Assembly (NCBI RefSeq): GCF_000423365.1
Contig: NZ_AUHV01000005.1
Coordinates: 248,001-312,000, forward strand
Direction of reading: 5' to 3'
DNA: 64,000 nt
Source: Maritalea myrionectae DSM 19524
Lineage (GTDB): Bacteria; Pseudomonadota; Alphaproteobacteria; Rhizobiales; Devosiaceae
The notes beneath the pieces are model-generated. The model was given only the letters and a program-made list of their open reading frames with translations, searched no databases and was not told where the DNA came from. Below are positions 8,290 to 18,047 of the stretch, one piece after another. A program made the translations under genes and the position numbers. Positions within the stretch are counted from its first letter, which is position 1, and each line of letters starts with the position of its first letter.

Positions 8290-8736
8290 ATGAACCAGTT
8301 GCAAAAATCTAGTTTTCGTCAGCCGAGCTCGCGTGGACCTTGTTTGACGGCCGTTTTGCGTATGGCAGGTTTGCGGCCCACACGTCAGCGTTTGGCGCTT
8401 GCGGATTTGATTTATGGCAATGGTCATCGCCATGTGAGCGCGGAAGCCTTGCATGCCGAAGCCGATCAAGGCGGCGTCGCTGTGTCTTTGGCCACGGTCT
8501 ACAACACGTTGCGCCAGTTTAAAGATGCGGGTTTGTTGCGCGAAGTGACCGTTGATGCTGCTCGCACTTATTTTGACACCGACACATCAGATCACCACCA
8601 TTTTTATATTGAAGATGAAGATCGGGTGATTGACATTCCATCGCATGAAATTGTCATTCAGGGGCTGCCTGATGCGCCCAAGGGCATGAAAATTTCTCAC
8701 GTCGATGTGGTTGTGCGGGTGCGGCGCGAGAACTAG
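8290..8736 (+). CDS. irr: Iron response regulator Irr (Fur family)
   Basis: Heme-sensing transcription factor that controls iron uptake and heme synthesis genes in Hyphomicrobiales. The 148-residue protein has the winged-helix region with SLATVYNTLRQFKDAGLL, and the HHH heme/metal motif at residues 102-104 (SDHHHFYIEDE). The end VDVVVRVRR is typical of Irr rather than Fur or Zur. There is no Cys-Pro heme regulatory motif; the N-terminal GPC does not qualify. A separate Fur/Mur-type gene lies at 31.3 kb. The stop TAG overlaps the convergent gene's stop within CTAG. Confidence 0.93.
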   Translation: MNQLQKSSFRQPSSRGPCLTAVLRMAGLRPTRQRLALADLIYGNGHRHVSAEALHAEADQGGVAVSLATVYNTLRQFKDAGLLREVTVDAARTYFDTDTSDHHHFYIEDEDRVIDIPSHEIVIQGLPDAPKGMKISHVDVVVRVRREN

Positions 8737-9302
8737 TCGAACGTTTCGTCGCTATAGACGCCCCAAACAAATTGCTTTTCAACCCAGCCTTTAAAGTTTT
8801 GCTGGCGGTCGTCTTCGCCTGGCTGAAAGCGACCGGCCACTTCACACCAGCTTTGATCGCATTCTTCGACGGTCACCAGCACTTGCGGCGCCAATTGCGC
8901 CCGCAAAGGCGCACCACGATCAGCTCGGGCATATAGGGGAATGGCTTGCGACTGTGCATTTAACCACGGCGCAATCAACCCTGTGCGCCGACCGGACAAA
9001 AGCGATTGGTGAATCCACCCCTCATCCCCTTCCGAATCGCGCACCTTGCGCCAGGTGTCAAACTCTTGGATCACTTCAACGGGCAAACCTGATTGGGTGA
9101 AAATCCATGCAATCTGATATTTTTGGCCCGGGCCATGGCGCACATTGATCTTGGACGACCCGAGTGACACAAACCGCGGCAAAGGCAGGCCGGAAGGCCC
9201 AGAGGTTTGAGCATAGAGCGGCGCAACACACAGCCAAACAGCGCAAAGCGCGAGGCAGAAGGATTTGATCTGGCGGTGGGATTGGGCAGCAATAAAACGC
9301 AT
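8733..9302 (-). CDS. Secreted protein with bacterial SH3 domains
   Basis: Predicted periplasmic protein of 189 residues with a signal peptide (about residues 1-31, ending LYAQ). A first SH3-like module contains INVRHGPGQKYQ and GWIHQSLLSG. A second contains LYARADRGAP and ends KGWVEKQFVWGV. Proteins of this kind often bind or position on cell-wall material, but no enzymatic domain is present and the role is unknown. ATG 9302 was chosen over 9353 because AAGAGATGA precedes it and the signal peptide then starts cleanly. It is convergent with irr, sharing four bases. Confidence 0.85.
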   Translation of the reverse strand: MRFIAAQSHRQIKSFCLALCAVWLCVAPLYAQTSGPSGLPLPRFVSLGSSKINVRHGPGQKYQIAWIFTQSGLPVEVIQEFDTWRKVRDSEGDEGWIHQSLLSGRRTGLIAPWLNAQSQAIPLYARADRGAPLRAQLAPQVLVTVEECDQSWCEVAGRFQPGEDDRQQNFKGWVEKQFVWGVYSDETFD

Positions 9303-9446
9303 TGCAATTTCATCTCTTGTTATTGGGGCCAAGGCTCGATATTTTACCCGCAAATAGGCAAAGACACCTTAATGTTAAGCTAAAACGACACTCAATTGCG
9401 CAATTGTTTCGCACTGGGTGATCTAGTACGGGTTGAAAGGGAATAT

Positions 9447-10448
9447 ATGCCTCACACGAACGCCCGTGTTCTGGTTACGCGGCAATTGCCCACCCAAGTT
9501 GAGGCGCGCATGTCCGCGTTGTTCAAGGTGGCATTTAACACAGAGGACACAGCCTTTACCACCCAGCAATTGATTGAGGCGTCGCAAAATTGTGAGGTGC
9601 TGGTCTCCACCATCACTGATGATCTAAATGCCGATGTGATTGCGCAATTGGGCAACGATGTGCGCCTGATCGCCCAATTCGGCAATGGGGTCGATAATGT
9701 GGATGTGAATGCCGCGGCGGCGCGCAACATCACGGTCACCAATACCCCAAGTGTTTTGACTGACGACACCGCCGATATGACCATGGCGCTGATTCTTTCG
9801 GTGCCCCGCAGGCTGATTGAAGGCAGTCAGGTGCTGCTTAAAGATGGGTCGTGGCCCGGCTGGTCGCCCAATTGGATGCTGGGTCGGCGCCTATCCGGCA
9901 AGAAGCTGGGCATTGTGGGCATGGGCCGCATTGGCACCGCCGTTGCGCGGCGCGCCAAGGCCTTTGGGCTGGATATTCATTATTACAGCCGCTCCAAGCG
10001 CCCGCAGAGCCTTGAAGCTGAGTTGGGCGCCACCTATTGGGATAATCTGGAAGATATGTTGGCGGATGTGGATATTGTGACCCTGCACACGCCGGCCACC
10101 CGCGCCACCAGCCATTTGATCAATCGCGACAATATTCAATTGATGAAGCCGGATGCCATTTTGGTGAATTTGGCCCGGCCGAACTTGATTGATGAAGACG
10201 CGCTGATTGACGCTATTGAAAGCGGCAAGATTGGCGGCGCTGCGTTAGATGTGTTTGAACATCACAAACCCATCAATCCAGCGCTGTTGAATCTCGCTCG
10301 CGCCCACAAAGTAGTGCTCACCGCCCATATGGGCTCTGCGACACTCGAAAGCCGGATCGAAATGGGCGAAACCGTTTTGGTCAATATCCGGACGTTCCTG
10401 GACGGACACCAACCGCCACATCGCGTATTGCCCGACCATAAAGGCTGA
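9447..10448 (+). CDS. D-2-hydroxyacid dehydrogenase (glyoxylate/hydroxypyruvate reductase-like)
   Basis: NAD(P)-dependent reductase of 2-oxo acids. The 333-residue protein has the Rossmann loop GMGRIGTAVARR and the conserved Arg in VNLARPNLIDE. Catalytic His is in LTAHMGSAT, with GAALDVFEHH before it. The spread of motifs fits the GyaR/hydroxypyruvate reductase branch, but substrate is an inference. ATG 9447 was chosen because GAAAGGGA precedes it; the upstream Met at 9396 lacks a site. A strong bidirectional terminator follows. Confidence 0.9.
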   Translation: MPHTNARVLVTRQLPTQVEARMSALFKVAFNTEDTAFTTQQLIEASQNCEVLVSTITDDLNADVIAQLGNDVRLIAQFGNGVDNVDVNAAAARNITVTNTPSVLTDDTADMTMALILSVPRRLIEGSQVLLKDGSWPGWSPNWMLGRRLSGKKLGIVGMGRIGTAVARRAKAFGLDIHYYSRSKRPQSLEAELGATYWDNLEDMLADVDIVTLHTPATRATSHLINRDNIQLMKPDAILVNLARPNLIDEDALIDAIESGKIGGAALDVFEHHKPINPALLNLARAHKVVLTAHMGSATLESRIEMGETVLVNIRTFLDGHQPPHRVLPDHKG

Positions 10449-10550
10449 CGAGTTTGGCGATGGCACGAAGATAAGCGCACAGCAATGATGATTGCCGCGC
10501 ATGTAGCTATGCTGTTTTGGAAGACGCTGGTCCCAAGTCCGATAGGACAC

Positions 10551-10590
10551 AAAAAAGCCCGACGCTGACGAAGCAGGTCGGGCTTTCTTT
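10551..10590. terminator. Bidirectional rho-independent terminator
   Basis: Perfect 10-bp arms AAAGCCCGAC (10554-10563) and GTCGGGCTTT (10577-10586). T-rich sequence lies on the plus-strand 3' side, and a run of six A (T on the minus strand) on the other. It lies between the convergent hydroxyacid dehydrogenase and pnp genes and can serve both. Confidence 0.85.
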
Positions 10591-10610
10591 GTTTAGATTA
10601 AGTTGACGAC

Positions 10611-12740
10611 TTACTCGTCGTCTTCTTTTTCGATTTCTTCGCCAGTTTCCTGGTTCACCACTTTCATGCTCAAGCGCACTTTGCCGCGATCATCGAAGCC
10701 CATCAGCTTCACATAAACGCTGTCGCCTTCTTTGATGATGTCTGTGGTTTTCTCAACGCGCTTATCCGCCAATTGAGAAATGTGCACCAGGCCATCGCGT
10801 GGGCCGAAGAAGTTTACGAACGCGCCAAAGTCCACGGTTTTCACCACGGTGCCTTTGTAGATTTCGCCAACTTCTGGCTCATCGGTGATGGATTTAATCC
10901 ATTTCACGGCCGCTTCGATGGCTTTGCCGTCAGATGAAGACACTTTGATGGTGCCTGTGTCATCAATGTCGACTTTCGCGCCTGTTTTCTCAACGATCTC
11001 ACGGATCACTTTACCGCCAGCACCAATCACTTCACGGATTTTGTCGGTTGGGATCTGCAACGTCTCGATGCGTGGTGCAAATTCGCCCAGCTCTTCACGT
11101 GCGCCTTCAAGGGCTTTCGACATTTCACCCAGAATGTGAGAGCGACCGCCATTGGCCTGTGCCAATGCCGTTTTCATGATCTCTTCGGTAATGCCTGCGA
11201 TTTTGATGTCCATCTGCAGCGACGTGATGCCTTCAGACGTACCCGCCACTTTAAAGTCCATATCGCCGAGGTGATCTTCGTCACCCAAGATATCAGACAA
11301 TACAGCAAAGCGCTCGCCTTCAAGGATCAAGCCCATGGCAATGCCAGAGACGGGACGAGCCAACGGCACGCCTGCATCCATCAATGCCAATGATGTGCCA
11401 CAAACGGTCGCCATTGAAGATGAACCGTTTGATTCAGTGATTTCAGACACAACACGCAATGTGTAAGGGAATTCTTCCGTTTTCGGACGGATCGGGTTTA
11501 CCGCGCGCCAAGCCAATTTACCGTGGCCGGTTTCGCGACGGCTTGTGCCGCCCATGCGGCCAGCTTCACCCACTGAGTAAGGAGGGAAGTTGTAATGCAG
11601 CATGAAGTTTTCTTTGCGGGTGCCGTCCAAGCTGTCGATGAACTGCTCGTCATCGCCAGTGCCCAATGTGGCCACAACCAAGGCCTGGGTTTCACCACGT
11701 GTAAACACGGCTGAACCGTGGGTCCGAGGCAGAACGCCAACTTCAGCAACGATCGGACGCACTGTTTCCAGATCACGACCATCAATACGACGACCTGTGT
11801 CCAAAATATTCCAACGAACGATTTTGGCTTGCAAAGATTTGAAGACCGCGCCGATTTGCTCTGGCGTATATTTGGCATCTTCATCTTCGTTTTCAGGCGT
11901 GAAGTGTTCTTTTACTTTGGCTTTCGCCGCGTCAACCGCTTCATAGCGCTCTTGCTTGTCGGTGATTTGGTAGGCTGCGCGCAAATCATCTTCAACAACT
12001 TTAAGCATTTCAGCTTCAAGCTCTGAATGATCTTCAGGCACATATTCGCGTGGCTCTTTGGCTGCCAATTCAGCAAGCTTGATGATCGCGTCGATCACTT
12101 TTTTGCTTTGCTCGTGGCCATACATAACCGCGCCAAGCATGATGTCTTCGTCAAGCTCTTTGGCTTCTGATTCCACCATCAACACAGCGTCTTGTGTGCC
12201 GGCCATGATCAGGTCAAGTTTGCTGTCCGCATTTTGCTCAGGGGCAAAGTTCAACACATATTCGCCGTCAATGTAGCCAACGCGCGCTGCGCCAATTGGG
12301 CCCATGAATGGAATGCCGGAAATGGTCAGCGCTGCAGAAGCGGCTACCATGGCCAAAACGTCCGGCTGGTTTTCCAAATCATACTGCAACACAGTGATGA
12401 CCACTTGGGTCTCGTTTTTGTAGCCATTCGGGAACAAAGGACGGATCGGACGGTCGATCAGGCGACAAATCAATGTCTCTGATTCAGTTGGACGACCTTC
12501 ACGTTTAAAATAGCCACCCGGAATTTTACCGGCAGCATAGAATTTTTCTTGATAGTTCACGGTCAGTGGGAAGAAATCCACGCCCGCTTTTGGTTCTTTG
12601 GCTGAAACAACCGTGGCCAAAACAACAGTTTCGCCCAATGTGGCCAAAACAGCGCCGTCTGCCTGACGGGCCATTTTGCCAGTTTCAAGGGTCAGCGGTT
12701 GGCCGCCCCAGTTCAATTCAACTTTATGATGATCAAACAT
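10611..12740 (-). CDS. pnp: Polyribonucleotide nucleotidyltransferase (PNPase)
   Basis: Phosphorolytic 3'-5' exoribonuclease and degradosome component. The 709-residue protein carries two RNase PH domains (about 1-220 and 310-540), a KH domain with [18 protein letters not shown] and an S1 domain beginning [18 protein letters not shown]. An acidic tail follows. The start [13 protein letters not shown] at 12740 has AAAGGAC upstream; the 66-residue upstream extension in the same frame is not family sequence and is rejected. It follows rpsO in the classical rpsO-pnp arrangement, with a hairpin between. Confidence 0.98.
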   Translation of the reverse strand: MFDHHKVELNWGGQPLTLETGKMARQADGAVLATLGETVVLATVVSAKEPKAGVDFFPLTVNYQEKFYAAGKIPGGYFKREGRPTESETLICRLIDRPIRPLFPNGYKNETQVVITVLQYDLENQPDVLAMVAASAALTISGIPFMGPIGAARVGYIDGEYVLNFAPEQNADSKLDLIMAGTQDAVLMVESEAKELDEDIMLGAVMYGHEQSKKVIDAIIKLAELAAKEPREYVPEDHSELEAEMLKVVEDDLRAAYQITDKQERYEAVDAAKAKVKEHFTPENEDEDAKYTPEQIGAVFKSLQAKIVRWNILDTGRRIDGRDLETVRPIVAEVGVLPRTHGSAVFTRGETQALVVATLGTGDDEQFIDSLDGTRKENFMLHYNFPPYSVGEAGRMGGTSRRETGHGKLAWRAVNPIRPKTEEFPYTLRVVSEITESNGSSSMATVCGTSLALMDAGVPLARPVSGIAMGLILEGERFAVLSDILGDEDHLGDMDFKVAGTSEGITSLQMDIKIAGITEEIMKTALAQANGGRSHILGEMSKALEGAREELGEFAPRIETLQIPTDKIREVIGAGGKVIREIVEKTGAKVDIDDTGTIKVSSSDGKAIEAAVKWIKSITDEPEVGEIYKGTVVKTVDFGAFVNFFGPRDGLVHISQLADKRVEKTTDIIKEGDSVYVKLMGFDDRGKVRLSMKVVNQETGEEIEKEDDE

Positions 12741-12937
12741 ATTTTCGTCCTTTAAATAGGCCGTTGGCGCCCGTTCACTCCAAGTCAACGCAGCACCCGA
12801 CCATTTTGATATTTTAAAGGAACAAACCAGCAAGCAAGATGGCAAGGCGCTTTTATCTGACCTGTGCGATGCACCTATGGTCACGTAGAAAAAGCGTCCG
12901 ACGATCCTGCTCCGGCATTGCCCCTTTCGTTCAAACA

Positions 12938-12963
12938 ATATGGAGGGCCAAAGCCCTCCATAT
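12938..12963 (-). terminator. Hairpin between rpsO and pnp
   Basis: An 11-bp perfect stem ATATGGAGGGC/GCCCTCCATAT with a 4-base loop begins 13 nt after the rpsO stop. The following minus-strand sequence is ATTGTTTG, so the U-tract is weak. It may terminate partially, or act as a processing site as in other rpsO-pnp operons. No convincing pnp promoter was identified in 12741-12937. Confidence 0.55.
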
Positions 12964-12976
12964 CAAGTCTATTGCC

Positions 12977-13246
12977 TTAGCGACGCAAGCCCAAACGCTC
13001 AATCAGCGATTGGTAGCGTGACACGTCTTTGTTCTTAACATAGTCAAGCAAACGACGACGTAGGCTAACCATTTTCAAAAGGCCACGACGAGAGTGATTG
13101 TCTTTCTTGTGGTCTTTGAAGTGTTCGGTCAAATTTTTGATCCGCTCAGTAAGAACTGCAACTTGCACCTCAGGAGAACCAGTGTCCCCATCTTTGGTGG
13201 CATATTCTTTGATCAATTCTTCTTTGCGCTCAGGCGTAATCGACAT
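12977..13246 (-). CDS. rpsO: 30S ribosomal protein S15
   Basis: Primary binding protein of the central domain of 16S rRNA. The 89-residue length and the core regions [34 protein letters not shown] and the end [12 protein letters not shown] are diagnostic. The start ATG at 13246 has AGAAAGGATT upstream. It lies between truB and pnp, as in nearly all proteobacteria. Confidence 0.98.
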   Translation of the reverse strand: MSITPERKEELIKEYATKDGDTGSPEVQVAVLTERIKNLTEHFKDHKKDNHSRRGLLKMVSLRRRLLDYVKNKDVSRYQSLIERLGLRR

Positions 13247-13375
13247 CGGCCAATCCTTTCTAAAATGAAAGCTAAAAGGTCACCCATGCGCCGAGATGTC
13301 GTCCAGCACAGGGTCATTATCCCGCAAAGGCGGTTGCGCGGGTATATATAGGAAAATCCTATAAAAGAAAAGACT

Positions 13376-14302
13376 TCAATTGCGGATGGGCGAATCGGGC
13401 AAAATCACACGGCTCGGCTTGAACTGCCCTTTTTCCACCCGGCCAATGGCCAGTACATCGCCGCGATGGGTAGCATAGGCGACGTCGAGGTGAATTGGGG
13501 CGTTGCGGCCCAGCAACAAAGCCGGATTGCCCATGCGCACCGCTTGCGCCTGCTTTTGATCCAAGCTCACCTCATCAATGTGCCCCAAGGCGTCCGCAAT
13601 GGGGCGCAGCATTTGATCGCGCTCCAGCGTCGTTTCAAGTGCTTCAAGCTCTTCGATGGTCACTGCATCTTGATCGGTGAAATTGCCGACCGCAGCGCGG
13701 TGCAAGCGCGACACATGCCCAACAGTGTCCAGCTTTTCCGCAATATCGCGTGCAAGCGCCCGCACATAGGTGCCTTTTTGGCACGTCACCCGCAGGGTTG
13801 ATTGTTTTTCGCCATGACTCAACACCTCTAGCGATTCCACCTCAATTTCTCGCGGTGGCATTTCAACTTTTTCGCCAGCGCGGGCCAAATCATAGGCGCG
13901 CTCACCTTTGATTTTAATGGCCGAGAAGGCAGGCGGCACTTGGGTGATGATTCCCGTGAAACAATGCAGCACATTATCGAGTTCTTCAGCGCTCGGGCGG
14001 TGGTCAGATGTGGCGATCACCTCGCCTTCCACATCGTCGGTGGTGGTGGCGCTGCCCCAGGCAATATCGAACTCGTAGACTTTGGTGCCATCTTGCACGA
14101 AAGGCACGGTTTTGGTGGCCTCGCCCAATGCAATGGGTAGGATGCCGGTTGCCAAGGGATCAAGGGTGCCCGCATGGCCAGCCTTTTTGGCCTCGAATAG
14201 CCATTTGATTTTGCCCACCGCCTGTGTGGAGGTGAAATCATAGGGTTTATCGAGAATCAGCCAGCCGGAAATGGCGCGCTTCACGCGTTTTTTTTGCGAC
14301 AT
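13376..14302 (-). CDS. truB: tRNA pseudouridine(55) synthase
   Basis: Makes pseudouridine 55 in the T-loop of tRNAs. The catalytic Asp48 lies in GHAGTLDPLATG. Other family blocks are QVPPAFSAIKIKGERAYDLAR and KGTYVRALARDI. Length is 308 residues, with the usual C-terminal extension. It is downstream of rbfA, with a gap of only 15 bases, and upstream of rpsO. Confidence 0.97.
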   Translation of the reverse strand: MSQKKRVKRAISGWLILDKPYDFTSTQAVGKIKWLFEAKKAGHAGTLDPLATGILPIALGEATKTVPFVQDGTKVYEFDIAWGSATTTDDVEGEVIATSDHRPSAEELDNVLHCFTGIITQVPPAFSAIKIKGERAYDLARAGEKVEMPPREIEVESLEVLSHGEKQSTLRVTCQKGTYVRALARDIAEKLDTVGHVSRLHRAAVGNFTDQDAVTIEELEALETTLERDQMLRPIADALGHIDEVSLDQKQAQAVRMGNPALLLGRNAPIHLDVAYATHRGDVLAIGRVEKGQFKPSRVILPDSPIRN

Positions 14303-14317
14303 TGTTTTTAAGTGGCT

Positions 14318-14719
14318 CTACTGGTCTTGATCATCGTCGTCATGATCAAGATCGCGGGCAACGCGATCCGACCGCAACAATTCATCAATGCGCCCGGCTT
14401 CATCAAACGTGTCATCCACAAAGAAGCGGAATTCAGGGGCGTATTTCAAATCGATGCTCGGCGATACTTGGCCGCGAATAAACTTCTTATTGCGGTTCAA
14501 GGCCGCCACGACAGTCTCGGCATTTTTGCCGCCCAAAGGCATGATATAGACTTTGGCCAGTTTCAAATCCGGCGACATGCGCACTTCAGGCACCGTGATG
14601 AAAGCGCCAATGAGGTCATCATCCATAATTTCATCGCGGGACAAAAAGCTCGACAGAGCATGTCGCACCAGTTCGCCCACGCGCAATTGCCGCTGGGAGG
14701 GGAGTTTTTCACCGCTCAT
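14318..14719 (-). CDS. rbfA: 30S ribosome-binding factor A
   Basis: Late 30S maturation factor with a KH-like fold, 133 residues. The N-terminal [17 protein letters not shown] and the block [20 protein letters not shown] are typical. It is usually immediately downstream of infB; here a 181-codon gene of unknown function intervenes. The start ATG at 14719 is preceded by AAGGCAAAG. Confidence 0.96.
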   Translation of the reverse strand: MSGEKLPSQRQLRVGELVRHALSSFLSRDEIMDDDLIGAFITVPEVRMSPDLKLAKVYIMPLGGKNAETVVAALNRNKKFIRGQVSPSIDLKYAPEFRFFVDDTFDEAGRIDELLRSDRVARDLDHDDDDQDQ

Positions 14720-14758
14720 AATCTTTGCCTTGTTTGTTCTGAAGAAAACGATAGGGCA

Positions 14759-15304
14759 TCATAGAAGGCATCTTCCTGCAAAATAACCTGTGACATCTGA
14801 CACCTGTTCGCTTGTGTCAACGAATACACTGAGTTGAAACCAGCGAATACATCCGAAGCCTGGCACCTCTTTTTCATAGACCAACGGTAGACCTTCTGCC
14901 AGCGCTTCGCTTATGTTTTTCGGGCCGGAAAGGCGTTTTTTGTACCCTGCATCGAGCACTTGCGTCTCTGCTTGCTGGAAATCTATGTTATCCTCAAACA
15001 CTTCTGGTATCAGTGACATCGGGGCCGAACACGAGTTACAGTTCCAGTAGTAGTTTTTTGCCAAAACTCGATCGATGTTATTGAAATGAAAATCCGGTCT
15101 TGTGGAAATCCAGGCAATATAGACGACCGCTTGAATGAAGGTTGTGGCCACAACTAGCCAGACGCAGATCTCGAGGAATAGTTTAAGGACAGCCTTTTGA
15201 TCAACGTTGGTTTCTGACGAATAGCCCACGATAGACGCGAATAGCCCATATATTCCAGCTATCGTAATCAACGCAACGGCAAAAAGCTGTACAGCAACGT
15301 GCAA
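14759..15304 (-). CDS. Hypothetical two-TM membrane protein inserted between infB and rbfA
   Basis: Not recognised. The 181-residue product has two hydrophobic segments (about residues 4-26 and 42-68) and then a soluble part of about 110 residues containing a CNSC pair (CxxC) in WNCNSCSAPMS. The start is TTG 15304, supported by GAGG eight bases upstream; no in-frame ATG is nearby. The segment is visibly more AT-rich than infB or rbfA. A hairpin separates it from infB. Both its position in a normally uninterrupted operon and its composition suggest insertion. It ends 39 bases before rbfA, so it may be cotranscribed. Confidence 0.65.
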   Translation of the reverse strand: MHVAVQLFAVALITIAGIYGLFASIVGYSSETNVDQKAVLKLFLEICVWLVVATTFIQAVVYIAWISTRPDFHFNNIDRVLAKNYYWNCNSCSAPMSLIPEVFEDNIDFQQAETQVLDAGYKKRLSGPKNISEALAEGLPLVYEKEVPGFGCIRWFQLSVFVDTSEQVSDVTGYFAGRCLL

Positions 15305-15356
15305 TCTTTAAACCTCGAAACAGGTAAGAATAGATGTCAGTGACGCCTAAATAGAG

Positions 15357-15376
15357 ATGGCGCCTGATGGCGCCAT
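15357..15376 (-). terminator. Hairpin downstream of infB
   Basis: Perfect 8-bp stem ATGGCGCC/GGCGCCAT with a 4-base loop, 30 nt after the infB stop. The minus-strand sequence after it is CTCTATTTAG, so the U-tract is poor. It may be a partial terminator or an RNA-processing hairpin that isolates infB from the following hypothetical gene. Confidence 0.4.
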
Positions 15377-15405
15377 ACTCCATGTTCATAAAGTAATTGA
15401 GCCGC

Positions 15406-18036
15406 CTAAAGCGTCCGCTCAATCTCTTCCACGCGGTAACATTCAATCACGTCGCCGGCGCGCATATCTTCATATTTTTCAAATGCCATACCGCACTCCT
15501 GGCCCGCATTCACCTCTTTGACTTCGTCTTTGAAGCGCTTGAGGGTGGAGAGCTTGCCTTCGTGGATCACCACATCGTCGCGGATCAAACGCACACCTGC
15601 GCCACGCTCCACGATGCCATCGGTAACGCGACAACCAGCCACACGGCCCACTTTGGTGATGTTGAACACCTCAAGGATTTCCGCATTACCGATGAAGGTT
15701 TCACGCACCTCAGGTGACAACAGACCAGACATGGCCGCTTTCACATCGTCCACGAGATCGTAGATGATGTTGTAATAGCGGATTTCGACGCCTTCGCGGG
15801 CAGCTGCTTCGCGTGCCTGCTTGTTGGCCCGCACGTTAAAGCCGATCACGATGGCTTTTGATGCCGCTGCCAAGGTCACATCTGATTCGGTGATACCACC
15901 AACGCCACCAATCAACACTTGGGCTGACACTTCGTCAGTGGCCAATTTGTCGAGGGCGCCGTTAATCGCTTCAACAGAACCTTGCACATCGCCTTTAATG
16001 ACCAATGGAATTTTGGCCATATCTTCGGTTTTGAGCTGGCTCATCATTTGTTCAAGCGATGTCACGCCACCAGCAGCAGATTTTTCACGCTGCTTGCGCT
16101 GACGATATTCGGTGATTTCACGCGCTTTGGCTTCGTGTTCCACCGCGCCCATCAAATCGCCTGCGTCCGGCACGCCGGTAAAGCCCAAAATCTCCACTGG
16201 AGTCGATGGACCCGCGGTTTTGATTTGCTCGCCCTTATCGTTGATCAAGGCCCGCACTTTCGCCCATTGAGCGCCCGCAACAATGATGTCGCCCACGGCC
16301 AGTTCGCCGTTTTGTACCAACACGGTTGCAACGGCACCACGGCCTTTGTCGAGCTTGGCTTCCACCACAATCCCGCGCGCACGGCCCTTAGGATTGGCTT
16401 TGAGTTCCAAGATTTCAGATTGCAGGATAATCGCGTCGAGAATGCCTTCAAGGTTCTGCTTTTTCATTGCAGACACTTCAACATCCAAGATTTCGCCGCC
16501 CATGCTTTCCACAAACACTTCGTGTTGCAGCAATTCGTTGCGCACGCGGTTTGGGTCAGCTTCTGGCTTGTCCATCTTGTTGATCGCCACGATGATCGGC
16601 ACTTCGGCCGCTTTTGCGTGTTTGATCGATTCAATGGTTTGCGGCATAACACCATCGTCCGCCGCAACAACCAAAACGGCAATATCGGTGGCTTGCGCCC
16701 CGCGTGCCCGCATGGCGGTAAAGGCTTCGTGGCCCGGCGTATCCAGGAATGTGATTTCCCGGCCATCGCGGTTTACCTGATAGGCGCCGATATGCTGGGT
16801 GATGCCCCCGGCTTCACCAGAAACCACATTGGCTTCCCGGATCGCGTCCAGAAGCGAAGTTTTACCATGGTCAACGTGGCCCATGATGGTCACAACCGGT
16901 GCACGTGGCTCCAAATCTTCAGGGTTTTGCTCGGTGTCTTCGCCAAACAAGCCTTCTTCCACGTCAGATTCCGCCACCCGTTTCACTGTGTGGCCCAATT
17001 CTGCCGCAATCAGTTCGGCGGTGTCTGCATCCAACACATCGTTGATGGTGGCCATCTGGCCCTGTTGCATCAACAATTTGATCACATCAACGGCGCGTTC
17101 CGCCATCCGGTTGGCCAATTCCTGAACGGTAATAGCCTCTGGAATGGTTACCTCACGTGCGATCTTCTCTTTTGCTTTTTGCGGACCGCGACCCTTTTGC
17201 TTCTCACGACGACGCTTCATCGCAGCCAGAGATGGCCCACGATCACGTTCGCTATCACCGGAAAGCGCTGTGGTTACAGTCAAGCGTGTTTTACGACGAT
17301 CATCCGCGGCTGGCTTTTTCGAAGGTTGTGGCCGCGCAGCCCGTTTGGCGCGCTCCAGCTCTTCTTCATTGACCAAGCTCTTATTGCGTGGGCCGTCATG
17401 CTTGTTGCCGCCACCTTTGCGGTTTGGATCAGCCGCAGGTGCGTTGGCAACAGGATCAGCTTTGGCCTCAACAGGTGCCTCCGCTTTGCCTTTTGGCTTG
17501 TCCGCTTCTTTTTTGCGCTCAGCTTCTTCACGTGCAACGCGTTCGGCTTCAAGACGCTCTTCTTCTTCAATCCGGCGCCGTTCAGCTTCCTCACGCTCTT
17601 GTTTGCGGCGTGCATCTTCTTCAGCGCGGCGACGCGCAGCTTCTTGTGCCTGACGCGCTTCATCATCCGCACGGGCCGCGGCTTCGCGCAATGCGCGTTC
17701 GCGCGCAGCAGATTCTGAACTTGTCAGCCCTTGCTGTGCTGGCGGACGACCACCACCTTGCTGGGGACGACGGTTTTGAGGCCGCTGTCCGGGCTTCTTG
17801 CCGCCACCTTGCTGTGGACGATTTTCACCTTGGGCTGGCCCACCTTGCTGGGGCCGCGCACGATTGGCGCCCGCTGCTGGCGGGTTAATCCGGCGGTTGC
17901 GTGTTTCCACCACGACGGTCCTGGACGACCGTGTGCCACCTGGCCGTGCGCCGCCACCGGGCGCACCTTTAAGCGTTAGGGTCTTTTTGCCCCCGCCACC
18001 AGGTGTTGCATCTGATCCGTTGTCCTTATCACTCAT
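15406..18036 (-). CDS. infB: Translation initiation factor IF-2
   Basis: GTPase that delivers initiator tRNA to the 30S subunit. The 876-residue protein has a long low-complexity N-terminus: Gly/Pro/Gln-rich, then a charged coiled-coil rich in Glu, Arg and Ala. The G domain has [14 protein letters not shown] (about 384), DTPGHEAF (about 431) and NKMDKP (about 484), followed by beta-barrel and C2 domains. ATG 18036 gives the usual MSDKDN start. A GTG at 18051, overlapping the ylxR stop, is an alternative that also begins Met-Ser-Asp. Confidence 0.97.
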   Translation of the reverse strand: MSDKDNGSDATPGGGGKKTLTLKGAPGGGARPGGTRSSRTVVVETRNRRINPPAAGANRARPQQGGPAQGENRPQQGGGKKPGQRPQNRRPQQGGGRPPAQQGLTSSESAARERALREAAARADDEARQAQEAARRRAEEDARRKQEREEAERRRIEEEERLEAERVAREEAERKKEADKPKGKAEAPVEAKADPVANAPAADPNRKGGGNKHDGPRNKSLVNEEELERAKRAARPQPSKKPAADDRRKTRLTVTTALSGDSERDRGPSLAAMKRRREKQKGRGPQKAKEKIAREVTIPEAITVQELANRMAERAVDVIKLLMQQGQMATINDVLDADTAELIAAELGHTVKRVAESDVEEGLFGEDTEQNPEDLEPRAPVVTIMGHVDHGKTSLLDAIREANVVSGEAGGITQHIGAYQVNRDGREITFLDTPGHEAFTAMRARGAQATDIAVLVVAADDGVMPQTIESIKHAKAAEVPIIVAINKMDKPEADPNRVRNELLQHEVFVESMGGEILDVEVSAMKKQNLEGILDAIILQSEILELKANPKGRARGIVVEAKLDKGRGAVATVLVQNGELAVGDIIVAGAQWAKVRALINDKGEQIKTAGPSTPVEILGFTGVPDAGDLMGAVEHEAKAREITEYRQRKQREKSAAGGVTSLEQMMSQLKTEDMAKIPLVIKGDVQGSVEAINGALDKLATDEVSAQVLIGGVGGITESDVTLAAASKAIVIGFNVRANKQAREAAAREGVEIRYYNIIYDLVDDVKAAMSGLLSPEVRETFIGNAEILEVFNITKVGRVAGCRVTDGIVERGAGVRLIRDDVVIHEGKLSTLKRFKDEVKEVNAGQECGMAFEKYEDMRAGDVIECYRVEEIERTL

Positions 18037-18047
18037 ATATCCGTCAC

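Noticed and set aside
12741-12938. N-terminal extension of PNPase by 66 residues
   Set aside because: The extension is not PNPase sequence. The start [13 protein letters not shown] at 12740 has an AAAGGAC ribosome site and gives the family length.
13347-13363. AT-rich palindrome TATAGGA/TCCTATA between rpsO and truB as a terminator
   Set aside because: The stem is weak and no T-run follows on either strand, so no terminator or operator call is justified.
15201-15446. Minus-strand frame of 81 codons overlapping the infB-rbfA insert
   Set aside because: It overlaps the better supported 181-codon gene in another frame, lacks a good ribosome site and spans the hairpin.
15982-17718. Long plus-strand open frame of 578 codons opposite infB
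   Set aside because: It is the antisense shadow of infB, has His/Phe-rich unnatural composition and no recognisable domain. The minus-strand frame is unmistakable IF-2.
17400-17980. Repeat-rich stretch in the 5' half of infB as a possible repeat array
   Set aside because: The repeats are codons for low-complexity Gly/Gln/Pro and Glu/Arg/Ala sequence typical of IF-2 N-termini, with no regular spacers.
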